A stretch of DNA of 64,000 bases from Saccharomyces paradoxus (taxonomy: Eukaryota > Ascomycota > Saccharomycetes > Saccharomycetales > Saccharomycetaceae), in NCBI RefSeq assembly GCF_002079055.1, contig NC_047500.1:310001-374000 (forward strand). The letters run 5' to 3'. Shown here in pieces: positions 39,636-49,147 of the stretch; the first letter of the stretch is position 1, and every line of letters begins with the position of its first letter. The position numbers and the translations under genes are program-made. Under the pieces are notes generated by a model that was not told the DNA's origin, made no database searches, and saw only the letters and a program-made list of their open reading frames with translations.

Positions 39636-39995
39636 GTTTAATAAGATAATCTCATATAAACTCCCTTTCATACGTTTGAAAAAAAACCAAATCGTGGTAT
39701 GGCATTTTCTTTACATATTCATAATACCTGACATATTATGCGCTACATAATTTTGTCCTCTATTTTTTTTTCACCGCGGTTTGAAGTCAAAGTCAGAGAA
39801 TAAGGAAAAACGAAACCAAGCTAAGATCATTGTATAAGGGAAGCCGCTCGATATCTATCAATACTTTATTAACTTCCGAGCATTTTGGGTAATCAAAAAG
39901 ATACAAGCGTACATATACACACACGGACACACACACATACACACACACTCACTAGAATCTTAACTATTTACAGATCTGTTTCTTTTTCACCCAGT
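39636..39995. other. LSM7 3' end and YNL146W 5' region
   Basis: 360 bp. It contains the CA repeat at 39914-39950 just before the YNL146W ATG. No gene seen. Confidence 0.6.
39914..39950 (+). repeat. Interrupted CA dinucleotide repeat
   Basis: About 18 CA units with ATA and GGA interruptions, 46-82 bp upstream of the YNL146W ATG. The ORF can be read through it (Thr-His repeats) only from an upstream ATG, which I do not favour. Confidence 0.8.
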
Positions 39996-40298
39996 ATGAG
40001 CAATACTAAGCATACCACCTCTCATCATATAGAATTTAAAAGGATCATTAACCTTGCTCTTTTATTCATAATAATAGCGTTAATATCTCGGAACTCAGTA
40101 TACTTTAAAACGGCACTCCAGGAATTAATCTCACGATTTTACAGAAACAATTCAGACTCTGTTGGTAATAATCGCGGACCAATATCTATTTTCTCGGAAA
40201 ACTTGATAGACTTTGATGATGTTAACATGGTCGATAAGACGAGGCTATTAGTTTTTCTATTTTTCTGTTTCATCATTACTATACCGTTTATGGTATAA
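39996..40298 (+). CDS. Small fast-evolving membrane protein, YNL146W orthologue
   Basis: 100 codons from the ATG at 39996, equal in length to S. cerevisiae YNL146W. Function unknown. Two hydrophobic segments flank a basic loop: about residues 17-33 (IINLALLFIIIALIS) and the C-terminus (LLVFLFFCFIITIPFMV). A conserved stretch, ENLIDFDDVNMVDKTR, joins them. Against the S. cerevisiae protein as I remember it, roughly one residue in five differs while the length and frame are kept, implying a real but quickly changing gene. Confidence 0.75.
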   Translation: MSNTKHTTSHHIEFKRIINLALLFIIIALISRNSVYFKTALQELISRFYRNNSDSVGNNRGPISIFSENLIDFDDVNMVDKTRLLVFLFFCFIITIPFMV

Positions 40299-40443
40299 AT
40301 GAGAAAAGTTTAAACTAATCGGTTTTCATCTGAAACAAATTTTAACGCTACTATAGCTACAACCGGCAACTGTTTAATTCATCGGTAGTTTCCTTTTCCG
40401 TTAAGTACATGCATATGAAGCCCAAAATTTTCAAGTTGAAAAG

Positions 40444-40474
40444 CATGTATTTACCCATTCGGGAAATTTACATG
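40444..40474. promoter_or_regulatory. alpha2-Mcm1 operator
   Basis: Symmetrical 31-bp site: outer CATGTATTT and AAATTTACATG half-sites for the Matalpha2 homeodomain surround CCCATTCGGG, a 9 of 10 match to the Mcm1 P-box. In alpha and diploid cells it recruits Cyc8-Tup1 repression; in a cells Mcm1 activates. Confidence 0.9.
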
Positions 40475-40514
40475 ACACCGACGCAATAAGGAACGCCCAA
40501 CAATCACACGAAAA

Positions 40515-40521
40515 TGAAACA
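40515..40521 (+). promoter_or_regulatory. Pheromone response element (Ste12 site)
   Basis: Exact TGAAACA, 41 bp after the alpha2-Mcm1 operator and 65 bp before the TATA box. A second exact copy is at 40331-40337. Confidence 0.7.
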
Positions 40522-40714
40522 TGCATGTCAGGCGGTAAAAGGGCAAAAAAATAAGCAACAGCCATTATGTTACCAGAGAGTTTTGTATATAAATATCAGG
40601 TAGGTAGCCATTTTATTTTACCATAGTTCTTCTTCTTTTTTCTTATCCATTCATTGTAATCAATAGAGACATCAAAGAACTATTCTCGCTACACAACAAG
40701 AAATATTAACCCTA

Positions 40715-40831
40715 ATGCAACCGATTACCACCATTTCTACTCAAGCAACTCAAAAGGATAAATCCTCTGAGAAGAAAGATAATTATATAATCAAGGGCCT
40801 CTTCTGGGATCCCGCCTGTGTTATTGCCTGA
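40715..40831 (+). CDS. MFA2: a-factor mating pheromone precursor
   Basis: 38 codons, too short for usual ORF cut-offs. The precursor is MQPITTISTQATQKDKSSEK... with the mature dodecapeptide YIIKGLFWDPAC followed by VIA. The C-terminal CVIA is the CaaX box: Cys is farnesylated by Ram1/Ram2, VIA removed and Cys methylated, then Axl1 and Ste24 trim the N-terminus and Ste6 exports it. The leader has Ile at position 7 where I recall Ala in S. cerevisiae; the mature peptide is unchanged. The upstream operator confirms a-specific control. Confidence 0.98.
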   Translation: MQPITTISTQATQKDKSSEKKDNYIIKGLFWDPACVIA

Positions 40832-41119
40832 TGTCTCATAACACCTAAAAAGTCAAATTATCATTTTACCTTTCTTTTATTACATGTTGCTGGCAAACTA
40901 ATTTATTCTATTTCTCCCCCTCATTAGCTCATTTCTTCATACTTTTATACATATATATCTGTAATTACTCTCTTTAAAAGACCAATTTTTTTTCATGTTT
41001 TTCTTTTCCTGGTTAGCTTTTTACCAAATAGCTGGAGGAAGAAGTAGGCGGCTACTACATTCAATTTTTTTTCATTACATTTTTTGACTATTATTTAATC
41101 ATTACAAAACATGTCTATT

Positions 41120-43324
41120 TCATAAATTCGTAAGTTCGTTAGTTTTACCGTAAGAGTGAAAAAGTTTTAAACCGGTTTTTAAAAACCCGCACGATCCCAC
41201 TATGTACGGTTTTAAATAATGGTTTTTCACTAGCATTAAGTCCGTACTGCTTTCACCGCCACAGGTTCTTATAGGTGGATTATTCGTCTCGAATGTTGGT
41301 GGCAGCGCTGGTTTGAATATAATCTTTCCTACCCATGGGTGGTCTTCTGTTAACGGTTTGATACATCTTAATGAGTCTTTAATATATCTTTTCCTTGAAA
41401 CTAGTTGTGCTGCTGGTGCCCACTTCGAGTCGTCACTGAACCCCCTTTTAATACCACATTTTAGTGATAATCTCTTTGGAAAATCATGATTCATACAATT
41501 AGCCACGGAAAAGTTTCTTGTACTGAATATCGTTCCATACTGAACATTCGCGTTCTCATAATGGGATTGTCTTTCATCCAAATACATCAGCCTATTGATG
41601 TCATCATCCTCGACGTATCCATCTTCGTCATCCTCTTCGTAATTCACATCTTCTTCGTCATCATCTTCATCTTCACCGCCATTATTTAACTCTTCTTCAC
41701 GAATCGTACGCTCAGAAAAATTCGAAACAGATGACCTTCGCGGGCCCTCATACTGCGGTTCAGGAATCTTGGTTTTCAGAACTGATCGATCACAATGCAA
41801 AGGATCCATGGGGTTTGAACTTGACCTGCTCCTGAAATTTTCATGAATGGATGATTGTAACGTAAAGACAGAATGTGCTACAGGTGAAAAAGTTGGGGAC
41901 AGTGCAGATGTATTGGTATTAGTAGTATCACCGTTGTCATCGATCTCTTCTTGAACGCTATTCAATTCGCTCGATCTCCTTTTTTGCCCAATGTTCATAT
42001 TAGAGTTTTTTCTCGAACTAGAATCTGTTTTGAAAAAGTTCCTTAGTTTCGATGTAAATAAGCCACATAATTCACCTTGAGAACTTTCCCGTGCCAACGA
42101 ACCAGAGTTAGTAGGCCCGTCTGTATCACAACTCTCATCAGACACAGGGGGATGCAGCAAGCTTAAACTTCTTGATCTGGATTTGTTTGTTGGACGTTCT
42201 TTGGCGGTAGCAACTTTTGTTACAACAGAAGAGGTGTGTGATCTTCTTAAAAGTAAAGAGTGCGGTTGTGAATCGTTTCTATCACTGCTTTGCTTACCCT
42301 TGCCCTTATTTTTGTTCTTATTGTGTTGCTTAAGTCTTCTTGTTCTCGGATGTCTTCTTCTGGGAACGCTTCTATAGGTGGGCATTTCCCTCAGTTCCAG
42401 ATCTAAGGACAGTGATATACCCATGTTCAAATACATAGCCCAATAGATCAATTCGTCAACATGAGAAAACTGTATTAAAAACTGCTGTCCCTCACAGCGC
42501 ATTCTTAAAACAAAATCTCTAGAGGAATAGTCTATGGGCAGACCAACTTTTGCACATTGCAGGGAGTAACTCTTGGAGAGGCGCTCATTTGATAGGAATC
42601 TCCGCTCATTTTGTGCTATTTCCCCGCATATTCTTTCCTTATCATATTTATCGAATTGGTAAGTGGTTTTTGTAGTGAACGCATTCAACAATGACCGAGC
42701 TGAATGATGACGATCGCTGGCATTTTTGGAATGATGAGAAGGGTCAAATATATCGCCACCACGATAGTTCTTAATATGTTTGGTTAATGACTCATCGATA
42801 AAGAAAAAATTTATCTGCGTAGAGTTTATTTGAAGGATAAAGTTGTTCCATAATCGGGAAGTAGCATTTTCAAAGGGCGATAACTTCTCCATCTTCATAG
42901 ACACCACAGTGTAGTGTTCTACAGACGGCGTATAACTTGGGGGCTTCACAGAAGTGAGGCACGGACGACAATGCTCATATATAGGGTACCTGATGACTTT
43001 AGACGGATTTGCGGATTCATAGCACGGAGGTTGTACAGGGTACGGATCTATGCAGTAAAGCATATTATTATCGACCATATCAACATCCACTTCAGATCGT
43101 GGCCGCACTATTTCATTCATGACGTTTGTGTCAATGTCCGTTATACTATCGATATGGTTAAAAGTCACTTTCGGAAGCGGAGAATCCAGAATAGAAGTAC
43201 TAGTATTGCTAGAACAGAGAAACTCCTCGCCCATAGATACGGATGAGGCTGTTTGTGAAAGCTTCAACACCCCGCTATCCATACCATCATGATCTATTGT
43301 CATTTCAAAGATACTGGAGGACAT
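41120..43324 (-). CDS. PH-domain protein of unknown function, YNL144C orthologue
   Basis: 734 codons (about 740 in S. cerevisiae; paralogue YHR131C). A pleckstrin-homology-like domain spans about residues 135-315: it starts [22 protein letters not shown] and ends with the conserved-Trp helix [13 protein letters not shown], with a long insert between strands. The rest is Ser/Arg-rich with many candidate phosphosites, a basic [20 protein letters not shown] stretch near 320, and an acidic block near 550-580 ([20 protein letters not shown]). A PSY-containing PxY-rich N-terminus ([15 protein letters not shown]) resembles Rsp5-type PPxY motifs. Function not known. Confidence 0.92.
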   Translation of the reverse strand: MSSSIFEMTIDHDGMDSGVLKLSQTASSVSMGEEFLCSSNTSTSILDSPLPKVTFNHIDSITDIDTNVMNEIVRPRSEVDVDMVDNNMLYCIDPYPVQPPCYESANPSKVIRYPIYEHCRPCLTSVKPPSYTPSVEHYTVVSMKMEKLSPFENATSRLWNNFILQINSTQINFFFIDESLTKHIKNYRGGDIFDPSHHSKNASDRHHSARSLLNAFTTKTTYQFDKYDKERICGEIAQNERRFLSNERLSKSYSLQCAKVGLPIDYSSRDFVLRMRCEGQQFLIQFSHVDELIYWAMYLNMGISLSLDLELREMPTYRSVPRRRHPRTRRLKQHNKNKNKGKGKQSSDRNDSQPHSLLLRRSHTSSVVTKVATAKERPTNKSRSRSLSLLHPPVSDESCDTDGPTNSGSLARESSQGELCGLFTSKLRNFFKTDSSSRKNSNMNIGQKRRSSELNSVQEEIDDNGDTTNTNTSALSPTFSPVAHSVFTLQSSIHENFRSRSSSNPMDPLHCDRSVLKTKIPEPQYEGPRRSSVSNFSERTIREEELNNGGEDEDDDEEDVNYEEDDEDGYVEDDDINRLMYLDERQSHYENANVQYGTIFSTRNFSVANCMNHDFPKRLSLKCGIKRGFSDDSKWAPAAQLVSRKRYIKDSLRCIKPLTEDHPWVGKIIFKPALPPTFETNNPPIRTCGGESSTDLMLVKNHYLKPYIVGSCGFLKTGLKLFHSYGKTNELTNL

Positions 43325-45210
43325 TTCCTAAATAAGCCCGTCTATCTCTTCTGAAGTCTGTGAATACAGCGTAAAGCAGTGGTTAGTGTTACCGTCTGCG
43401 TCTAACAACCAGTGCCAAAAATTACAAAGAAACTTCACTAATGGTTCTTGCAACACAGTAAGAAAGTGCCACCAAAGAGATAAAATTACAAGCTGTATAT
43501 ATTACGAAAAGTCCTTCATCTACGTCTTCCGCTTGCTCTATCCCTTGGCGAAAAACAGAATGTATGCATATTCAGAGAATTTTTCACGATGCCTGCCCCC
43601 ACATTTACTTACCTGATCAAGAGCAGATCTATTTCCTTTGCGCAGGGGGTTGCATGTGGGAGGAACTGGCCGGAGGCAGCCGAAAGAAAGTTCACAAAAA
43701 AAATAATAGGTACAGGTCGTAGAGAAACAGCGTGGAGGGGATGTGGGAGCCAGCGAGCATAAGGCAGCGAAAAACCGCAGCGGAATAAATTTCTCTTTAT
43801 TTTCTTGATTTGTCCCTGGCGGCCGGGTCATTCGGTACCACGACTTATACCCGTACGGATGTGTCTGGGTGTATATGGTGTCCGGGTATCTCGGGTGTGG
43901 TGTGCCTTTCGTATCTAGTGAGTGATCCAAAGAAGGAAAGGTCTGGTCGATTGGGGTTACATTGTCCACGCAGTTCCGGTGTCAGGTACAGGTGTCAAAG
44001 GGATTAAATCTGAACACTTCATGTACCGAAATCGATGTGTTAACAGGGTCGAAACGGGCCCCTGCGATAAGACGTGGAATTTTTGACTAAGCATTCGACG
44101 CTTAAGATGGTCAATCTGAAGGAGTGTGCGTAATCATGGATAAAAACGTTTGCATCTTAAGAAACAGCGAACCAAGGAACAAGAAAGATTGATCATAAAT
44201 TTTTATATACATAAATAAAGTGAAATAACAAGGAGAAGGGTGAATATTCTGTCTTACTGTCTGCGGGCCTAGTGATGGGACCTCATAGGACAGGTGGTTT
44301 TCACTACCCAAGAGCTAGAGTGCCGTCATTCCGTAAAATTACAATGCTTATTAGAGGACATTCTTTGTTTTGCGAAACCTAATCCTCAGCGGTTACGGAA
44401 CCATCCTTTTTCATCTTTCTGTTCTCAATACATATTATTGCAGCGTAGATATGAAGTAGGTATAGCGGCATAAGGACGTCACGTTCTCCATTATTCACGC
44501 TGAGCCTACACCTGCTTCCATTGCTACCCCATCAAGCGTAGAATCTACAAAACTGCCTCAAGAGATGTTGACAGAGAAGAAGAAAATAATTGTTACTGAC
44601 AGGACCTATAACTGTCACTTTTTTTTTCACGCAGTTATGTGCGCTCCTTACCGCCCTTGCTGGAAAGAATATTGCCAACAGTTGAATTGCCACTAGTCAT
44701 TACCATATTCGCGACGACCTCTATTAGTAAAAATGTTTCTTAACAGTAATCTAGCTATTACCCTCAGTATTGTCTAACGTTATGCTCGTTATGGCGTTTG
44801 GATGAGCCAGCTTTCTGGGAAATGAATGTGCTAGGTATACTAACAGGATTCAGACCGTACGCATTGATTCTGGTAAATTTTCTTTTTCAGATATTATTGG
44901 ATAGCATTCTCAACTATAGATTATCATCATTGTCAGCATTGGTCACGCTAAACTTACGTCCTTGTATAGATAATAGCGTACTCAGTCGCCAGCCTCACTT
45001 TATAGGCTGCCTGATCACCGATTTCTGCCCAAGCTGAGCATAATTAAAGTTACTGTCCTTGGAAATGACGTTGTTCGTGTTAACCATCAAATTGTTCTAT
45101 GACCGGCTTTGCAATGGTCACAGTGAACAAGGAATGTGGTCTTAGGATCTTTCTTTATGTGCATATCCAGGCCACGAAAATGGAAAAAGGAACAAATGGT
45201 TCGTCTTTAA

Positions 45211-45227
45211 GATAAGATAAGATAAGA

Positions 45228-45259
<32 letters not shown>

Positions 45260-45442
45260 CTTTGATAACAAAGCGAAATCCTTCGGGCTCTTCTTACTGC
45301 TGTTGCTGCTTATCAAGAGTCTCTGGTAATAGTGAAAGCAAGATAAGATAAGAAATGTAAAATCGGTTATTTCCCTCGTAAAAAGCTTCAACTGCTCACG
45401 CATTGACGAATACTAAGCGACGTGAAGACCCTGTGCCTTATC
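45211..45442. promoter_or_regulatory. GATA cluster of MEP2 (nitrogen catabolite control)
   Basis: Three overlapping GATAAG copies at 45211-45226, CTTATC at 45309-45314, two overlapping GATAAG at 45342-45352, and CTTATC at 45437-45442, seven in 232 bp. These are the sites of the activators Gln3 and Gat1 and the repressors Dal80 and Gzf3. MEP2 is a classic nitrogen-catabolite-repressed gene. Confidence 0.9.
45232..45259 (+). repeat. T28 homopolymer between GATA sites
   Basis: Twenty-eight consecutive T residues sit between the first and second GATA groups. Such tracts exclude nucleosomes and vary in length between strains and in sequencing reads. Confidence 0.9.
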
Positions 45443-45492
45443 AATGAGTTAGGCAGTGCAAGAAGTGTTCATTCTGAGCCACCTCTCTGCAC

Positions 45493-45501
45493 TATATATA
45501 A
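45493..45501 (+). promoter_or_regulatory. MEP2 TATA box
   Basis: TATATATAA, 172-180 bp upstream of the ATG and 50 bp after the last GATA site. Confidence 0.75.
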
Positions 45502-45672
45502 GCAGCAGTAGTTGGGCAGATACACCAGAACAACTATGAATGGCGGTCTTTCGTGCTTTCAGGGTTCCCTTTAATTAAGTTTCCTTCTTGAATAACAAGA
45601 CTACACAGAACTTTGGAATAAGATTAGCTTTGTAATATATCATACTTAATATATTATAATACGAAATCAACA

Positions 45673-47172
45673 ATGTCTTACAATTTTACAGGTACGCCTA
45701 CAGGCGAAGGAACAGGTGGCAACTCTTTGACGACGGATTTAAACACCCAATTTGACTTGGCCAACATGGGATGGATCGGTGTAGCTTCGGCAGGTGTCTG
45801 GATTATGGTCCCAGGTATCGGTTTATTATATTCCGGTTTGTCGAGGAAAAAGCATGCTTTATCCTTGCTTTGGGCCTCGATGATGGCTTCCGCAGTGTGT
45901 ATTTTCCAATGGTTTTTCTGGGGATATTCGCTGGCTTTCTCGCATAACACTAGAGGTAACGGTTTCATTGGTACCCTAGAATTCTTTGGGTTCCGCAATG
46001 TTTTAGGAGCCCCATCTAGTGTCAGCTCACTTCCTGATATACTGTTTGCTGTCTATCAGGGTATGTTTGCTGCAGTCACCGGTGCCCTAATGTTAGGTGG
46101 TGCTTGCGAAAGAGCAAGATTGTTCCCCATGATGGTGTTCTTGTTTTTATGGATGACTATTGTCTACTGTCCTATTGCATGCTGGGTCTGGAACGCTGAG
46201 GGTTGGTTAGTTAAATTAGGTAGTTTGGACTATGCAGGTGGTTTATGTGTCCATTTAACTTCTGGTCATGGTGGCCTAGTTTACGCCTTGATATTGGGTA
46301 AGCGTAATGACCCTGTTACACGTAAAGGAATGCCCAAATACAAACCACATTCCGTCACCTCGGTTGTTCTAGGTACAGTGTTCTTATGGTTTGGTTGGAT
46401 GTTCTTCAACGGAGGTTCTGCAGGTAACGCGACTATACGAGCATGGTACTCTGTTATGTCCACAAACTTAGCTGCTGCTTGCGGTGGCTTAACCTGGATG
46501 GTTATCGATTACTTCAGATCCGGCAGAAAGTGGACTACAGTTGGTTTGTGTTCAGGCATCATTGCCGGCCTAGTGGGTATCACCCCAGCCGCTGGGTTCG
46601 TACCAATCTGGTCTGCCGTTGTTATTGGTGTGGTCACTGCTGCAGGCTGTAACCTTGCTGTTGACTTGAAGGGTCTATTGCGCATCGATGATGGTCTAGA
46701 TTGCTACTCTATCCATGGTGTGGGTGCTTGTATTGGCTGTGTATTAACCGGTATCTTTGCCGCAGATTACGTCAATGCCACTGCGGGCTCTTACATTAGT
46801 CCAATCGATGGTGGCTGGATCAATCATCACTATAAACAAGTCGGCTATCAACTAGCAGGTATGTGCGCTGCACTAGCCTGGACTGTTACCGTCACATCCA
46901 TATTACTATTAACTATGAATGCCATTCCATTTTTGAAACTAAGATTAAGCGCCGACGAGGAAGAACTAGGTACTGATGCTGCTCAAATTGGTGAATTTAC
47001 ATACGAAGAATCTACTGCTTACATCCCAGAACCAATCAGATCTAAAACATCGGCTCAAATGCCACCTCCTCATGAACACATTGATGACAAGATTGTGGGT
47101 AACACAGACGCGGAAAAGAATTCTACGCCTTCCGACGCTTCTTCTACCAAGAACACTGACCATATAGTATAA
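45673..47172 (+). CDS. MEP2: High-affinity ammonium permease and sensor
   Basis: 499 codons, equal to S. cerevisiae Mep2. An Amt/Mep/Rh channel-like transporter with eleven membrane helices, trimeric in the plasma membrane, also a sensor for pseudohyphal growth. Key residues are intact: N-glycosylation sequon at Asn4 (NFT), the twin pore histidines His194 (VHLTSGHGG) and His348 (SIHGVGACIG), and the Npr1-dependent phosphosite Ser457 (IRSKTS) in the cytoplasmic tail. The family signature DYAGGLCVHLTSG is plain. Expression should follow the GATA cluster upstream. Confidence 0.98.
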   Translation: MSYNFTGTPTGEGTGGNSLTTDLNTQFDLANMGWIGVASAGVWIMVPGIGLLYSGLSRKKHALSLLWASMMASAVCIFQWFFWGYSLAFSHNTRGNGFIGTLEFFGFRNVLGAPSSVSSLPDILFAVYQGMFAAVTGALMLGGACERARLFPMMVFLFLWMTIVYCPIACWVWNAEGWLVKLGSLDYAGGLCVHLTSGHGGLVYALILGKRNDPVTRKGMPKYKPHSVTSVVLGTVFLWFGWMFFNGGSAGNATIRAWYSVMSTNLAAACGGLTWMVIDYFRSGRKWTTVGLCSGIIAGLVGITPAAGFVPIWSAVVIGVVTAAGCNLAVDLKGLLRIDDGLDCYSIHGVGACIGCVLTGIFAADYVNATAGSYISPIDGGWINHHYKQVGYQLAGMCAALAWTVTVTSILLLTMNAIPFLKLRLSADEEELGTDAAQIGEFTYEESTAYIPEPIRSKTSAQMPPPHEHIDDKIVGNTDAEKNSTPSDASSTKNTDHIV

Positions 47173-47819
47173 TAATATACCCAAACAGACTATGCTCTTA
47201 TTTTTAATCTTTATGTAACGCCTCATTTAATAATTTAATCTTTAATATGTAATATATTCCCTTATTGTGATATCCCCGAATGACAAGAGAGGTATTGCGT
47301 TACCTACAAGAAATGTTAGCTAAGTCCGGAATAGTATTATTTGTCTTATTCTATGTTAATACTCCTTTTAACATTATATAATCTTCCTTAATATAAATCC
47401 TCCGAGTAGATTAGCAAGAACAATGCATTCAGAAAGTCTCTCTACCCTGCAGATGCCATTAATAACCAAGAACAGAAGATTTCTTTGATTATGGCCCCAA
47501 ATTTTCATCCCTCGTAGAAGATATAGTTGGACGATAACTGCACAAAGGATCTTGATAGACTTCTCTTTTTCTTATCTTCCACCATTTTCTTTTTCTTTTC
47601 TTTTTTTCTTCGTTGGTTGTTAAAATCCTCGAGACTGCACTGAAACGACGCAGGAAACTGACCTCATCGCAGACCACCGAAAATTGAAAATTTGACATAT
47701 AAGCCTTGAGAAAACGACATATTTTACAGTGCAAATAGTTGAAAAGGAGGCCTATGTGCTTCCCATTACTTCTCAAAAATATTAAGTATTATTGGAACTA
47801 ATAAAACAGAAGATAAATA
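47173..47819. other. MEP2 3' end and AAH1 promoter
   Basis: 647 bp. The AAH1-proximal part has a C/T-rich stretch (47560-47610) typical of yeast promoters. No element that I can name with confidence. Confidence 0.5.
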
Positions 47820-48863
47820 ATGGTTTCCCTGGAGTTTTTACAAGAGTTACCAAAGTGTGAACATCACTTGCATTTGGAAGGTACTCTAGAACCAGATCTA
47901 TTGTTCCCATTAGCTAAAAGAAACGGTATCGTCTTACCAGAAGGTTTTCCTAAATCAGTTGAAGAATTAAACGAAAAATATAAGAAATTCCGTGATTTAC
48001 AGGATTTCTTAGATTACTATTATATCGGTACTAATGTCTTGATCGGTGAACAAGATTTCTTCGACTTGGCGTGGGCCTATTTTGTTAAAGTTCACAAACA
48101 AGGCTTGGTCCATGCTGAAGTGTTTTACGACCCTCAGTCCCACACCTCTAGAGGCGTCTCCATAGAAACAGTTACTAAAGGTTTCCAAAGAGCTTGTGAC
48201 AGAGCTTTGGCTGAATTTGGTATTACATCCAAGCTAATCATGTGTTTATTGAGACACATTGAGCCAGAAGAATGTTTGAAAACTATTGAAGAAGCTACCC
48301 CATTTATTAAGGACGGTACTATTTTTGCCTTAGGCTTGGATTCTGCTGAAAAACCATTTCCCCCAAATTTATTTGTTGAATGTTACCAAAAAGCCGCTTC
48401 ATTGAATAGAGATTTAAAACTAACTGCGCACGCAGGTGAAGAAGGCCCTGCCCAATTCGTCTCGGATGCTTTAGATTTGCTGCAAGTAACAAGAATTGAT
48501 CACGGTATCAACAGTCAGCACGACGAGGAATTACTGGATAGATTGGCTCGCGATCAAACCATGCTGACCATTTGTCCTCTCTCCAACGTGAAGCTACAAG
48601 TAGTCCAATCTGTCTCAGAACTACCTCTTCAAAAGTTTCTCGACAAAGATGTTCCATTTTCTTTGAATTCTGATGACCCAGCTTATTTTGGCGGCTATAT
48701 ATTGGATAACTACATTCAAGTTTCGAAAGATTTCCCACACTGGGACCATGAAACGTGGGGTCGTGTCGCTAAGAACGCTATCAAAGGCTCCTGGTGTGAC
48801 GATAAAAGAAAGGACGATTTACTAAGTAGAGTGGATCAAGTAGTGACTAAATATTCTCATTAG
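47820..48863 (+). CDS. AAH1: Adenine deaminase
   Basis: 347 codons. Converts adenine to hypoxanthine in purine salvage and is shut off on entry to quiescence through SCF-Saf1. It belongs to the adenosine/adenine deaminase metal-dependent hydrolases: zinc ligands His16 and His18 (CEHHLHLEGTL), the LTAHAGEEGP motif near 200, RIDHG near 228 and SLNSDDPAYFGG near 280 are all present. Biased codons suggest good expression. Convergent with THO2. Confidence 0.97.
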   Translation: MVSLEFLQELPKCEHHLHLEGTLEPDLLFPLAKRNGIVLPEGFPKSVEELNEKYKKFRDLQDFLDYYYIGTNVLIGEQDFFDLAWAYFVKVHKQGLVHAEVFYDPQSHTSRGVSIETVTKGFQRACDRALAEFGITSKLIMCLLRHIEPEECLKTIEEATPFIKDGTIFALGLDSAEKPFPPNLFVECYQKAASLNRDLKLTAHAGEEGPAQFVSDALDLLQVTRIDHGINSQHDEELLDRLARDQTMLTICPLSNVKLQVVQSVSELPLQKFLDKDVPFSLNSDDPAYFGGYILDNYIQVSKDFPHWDHETWGRVAKNAIKGSWCDDKRKDDLLSRVDQVVTKYSH

Positions 48864-49147
48864 TACCGTTTACAAGACATTACATTAAATTTCCATTAAA
48901 AGTCTTTCTTAAATCATAAGAAACATTTTGTAAATTTATAACACTATGTGTATGCACGAAGTCTCATTCGATTTTTAATTCCTCTTTCCCTTTACATTTT
49001 CGTGAGATAGGATACAATGGAATTCTAAAAATGTATTTGAGTGATTATACCAGCATTAAGTGAACTTTTTGTATTTCATAAAATTACAATTCGGAAACTA
49101 TCAATTTACATGCTAAAAATCAGATCGGATATGTAAAACACTAGTAG

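Larger units (their letters stand above)
40299..40714. promoter_or_regulatory. MFA2 promoter
   Basis: 416 bp control region for a-cell-specific expression: alpha2-Mcm1 operator (40444-40474), pheromone response elements TGAAACA at 40331-40337 and 40515-40521, and TATATAAA at 40586-40593. Each is listed or discussed separately. Confidence 0.85.
43325..45672. promoter_or_regulatory. Long region between YNL144C and MEP2
   Basis: 2.35 kb between divergent genes. The left part carries YNL144C promoter sequence and a TG-rich, Rap1-like stretch at 43860-43910. A 97-codon ATG-initiated minus-strand ORF (43538-43831) may correspond to the uncharacterised S. cerevisiae YNL143C but shows no domain. The right part holds the MEP2 nitrogen-control elements (45211-45442), a T28 tract, the TATA box and a short upstream ORF. 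The 79-residue plus ORF at 44798 is not supported. Confidence 0.6.

Noticed and set aside
39885-39995. YNL146W start at an upstream ATG giving a Thr-His repeat N-terminus
   Set aside because: It would translate the CA microsatellite; the downstream ATG gives the 100-residue length known in S. cerevisiae.
44798-45037. 79-codon plus-strand ORF upstream of MEP2 with a hydrophobic patch
   Set aside because: No recognisable family; lies in a long control region and a single Leu/Ile-rich patch is weak evidence.
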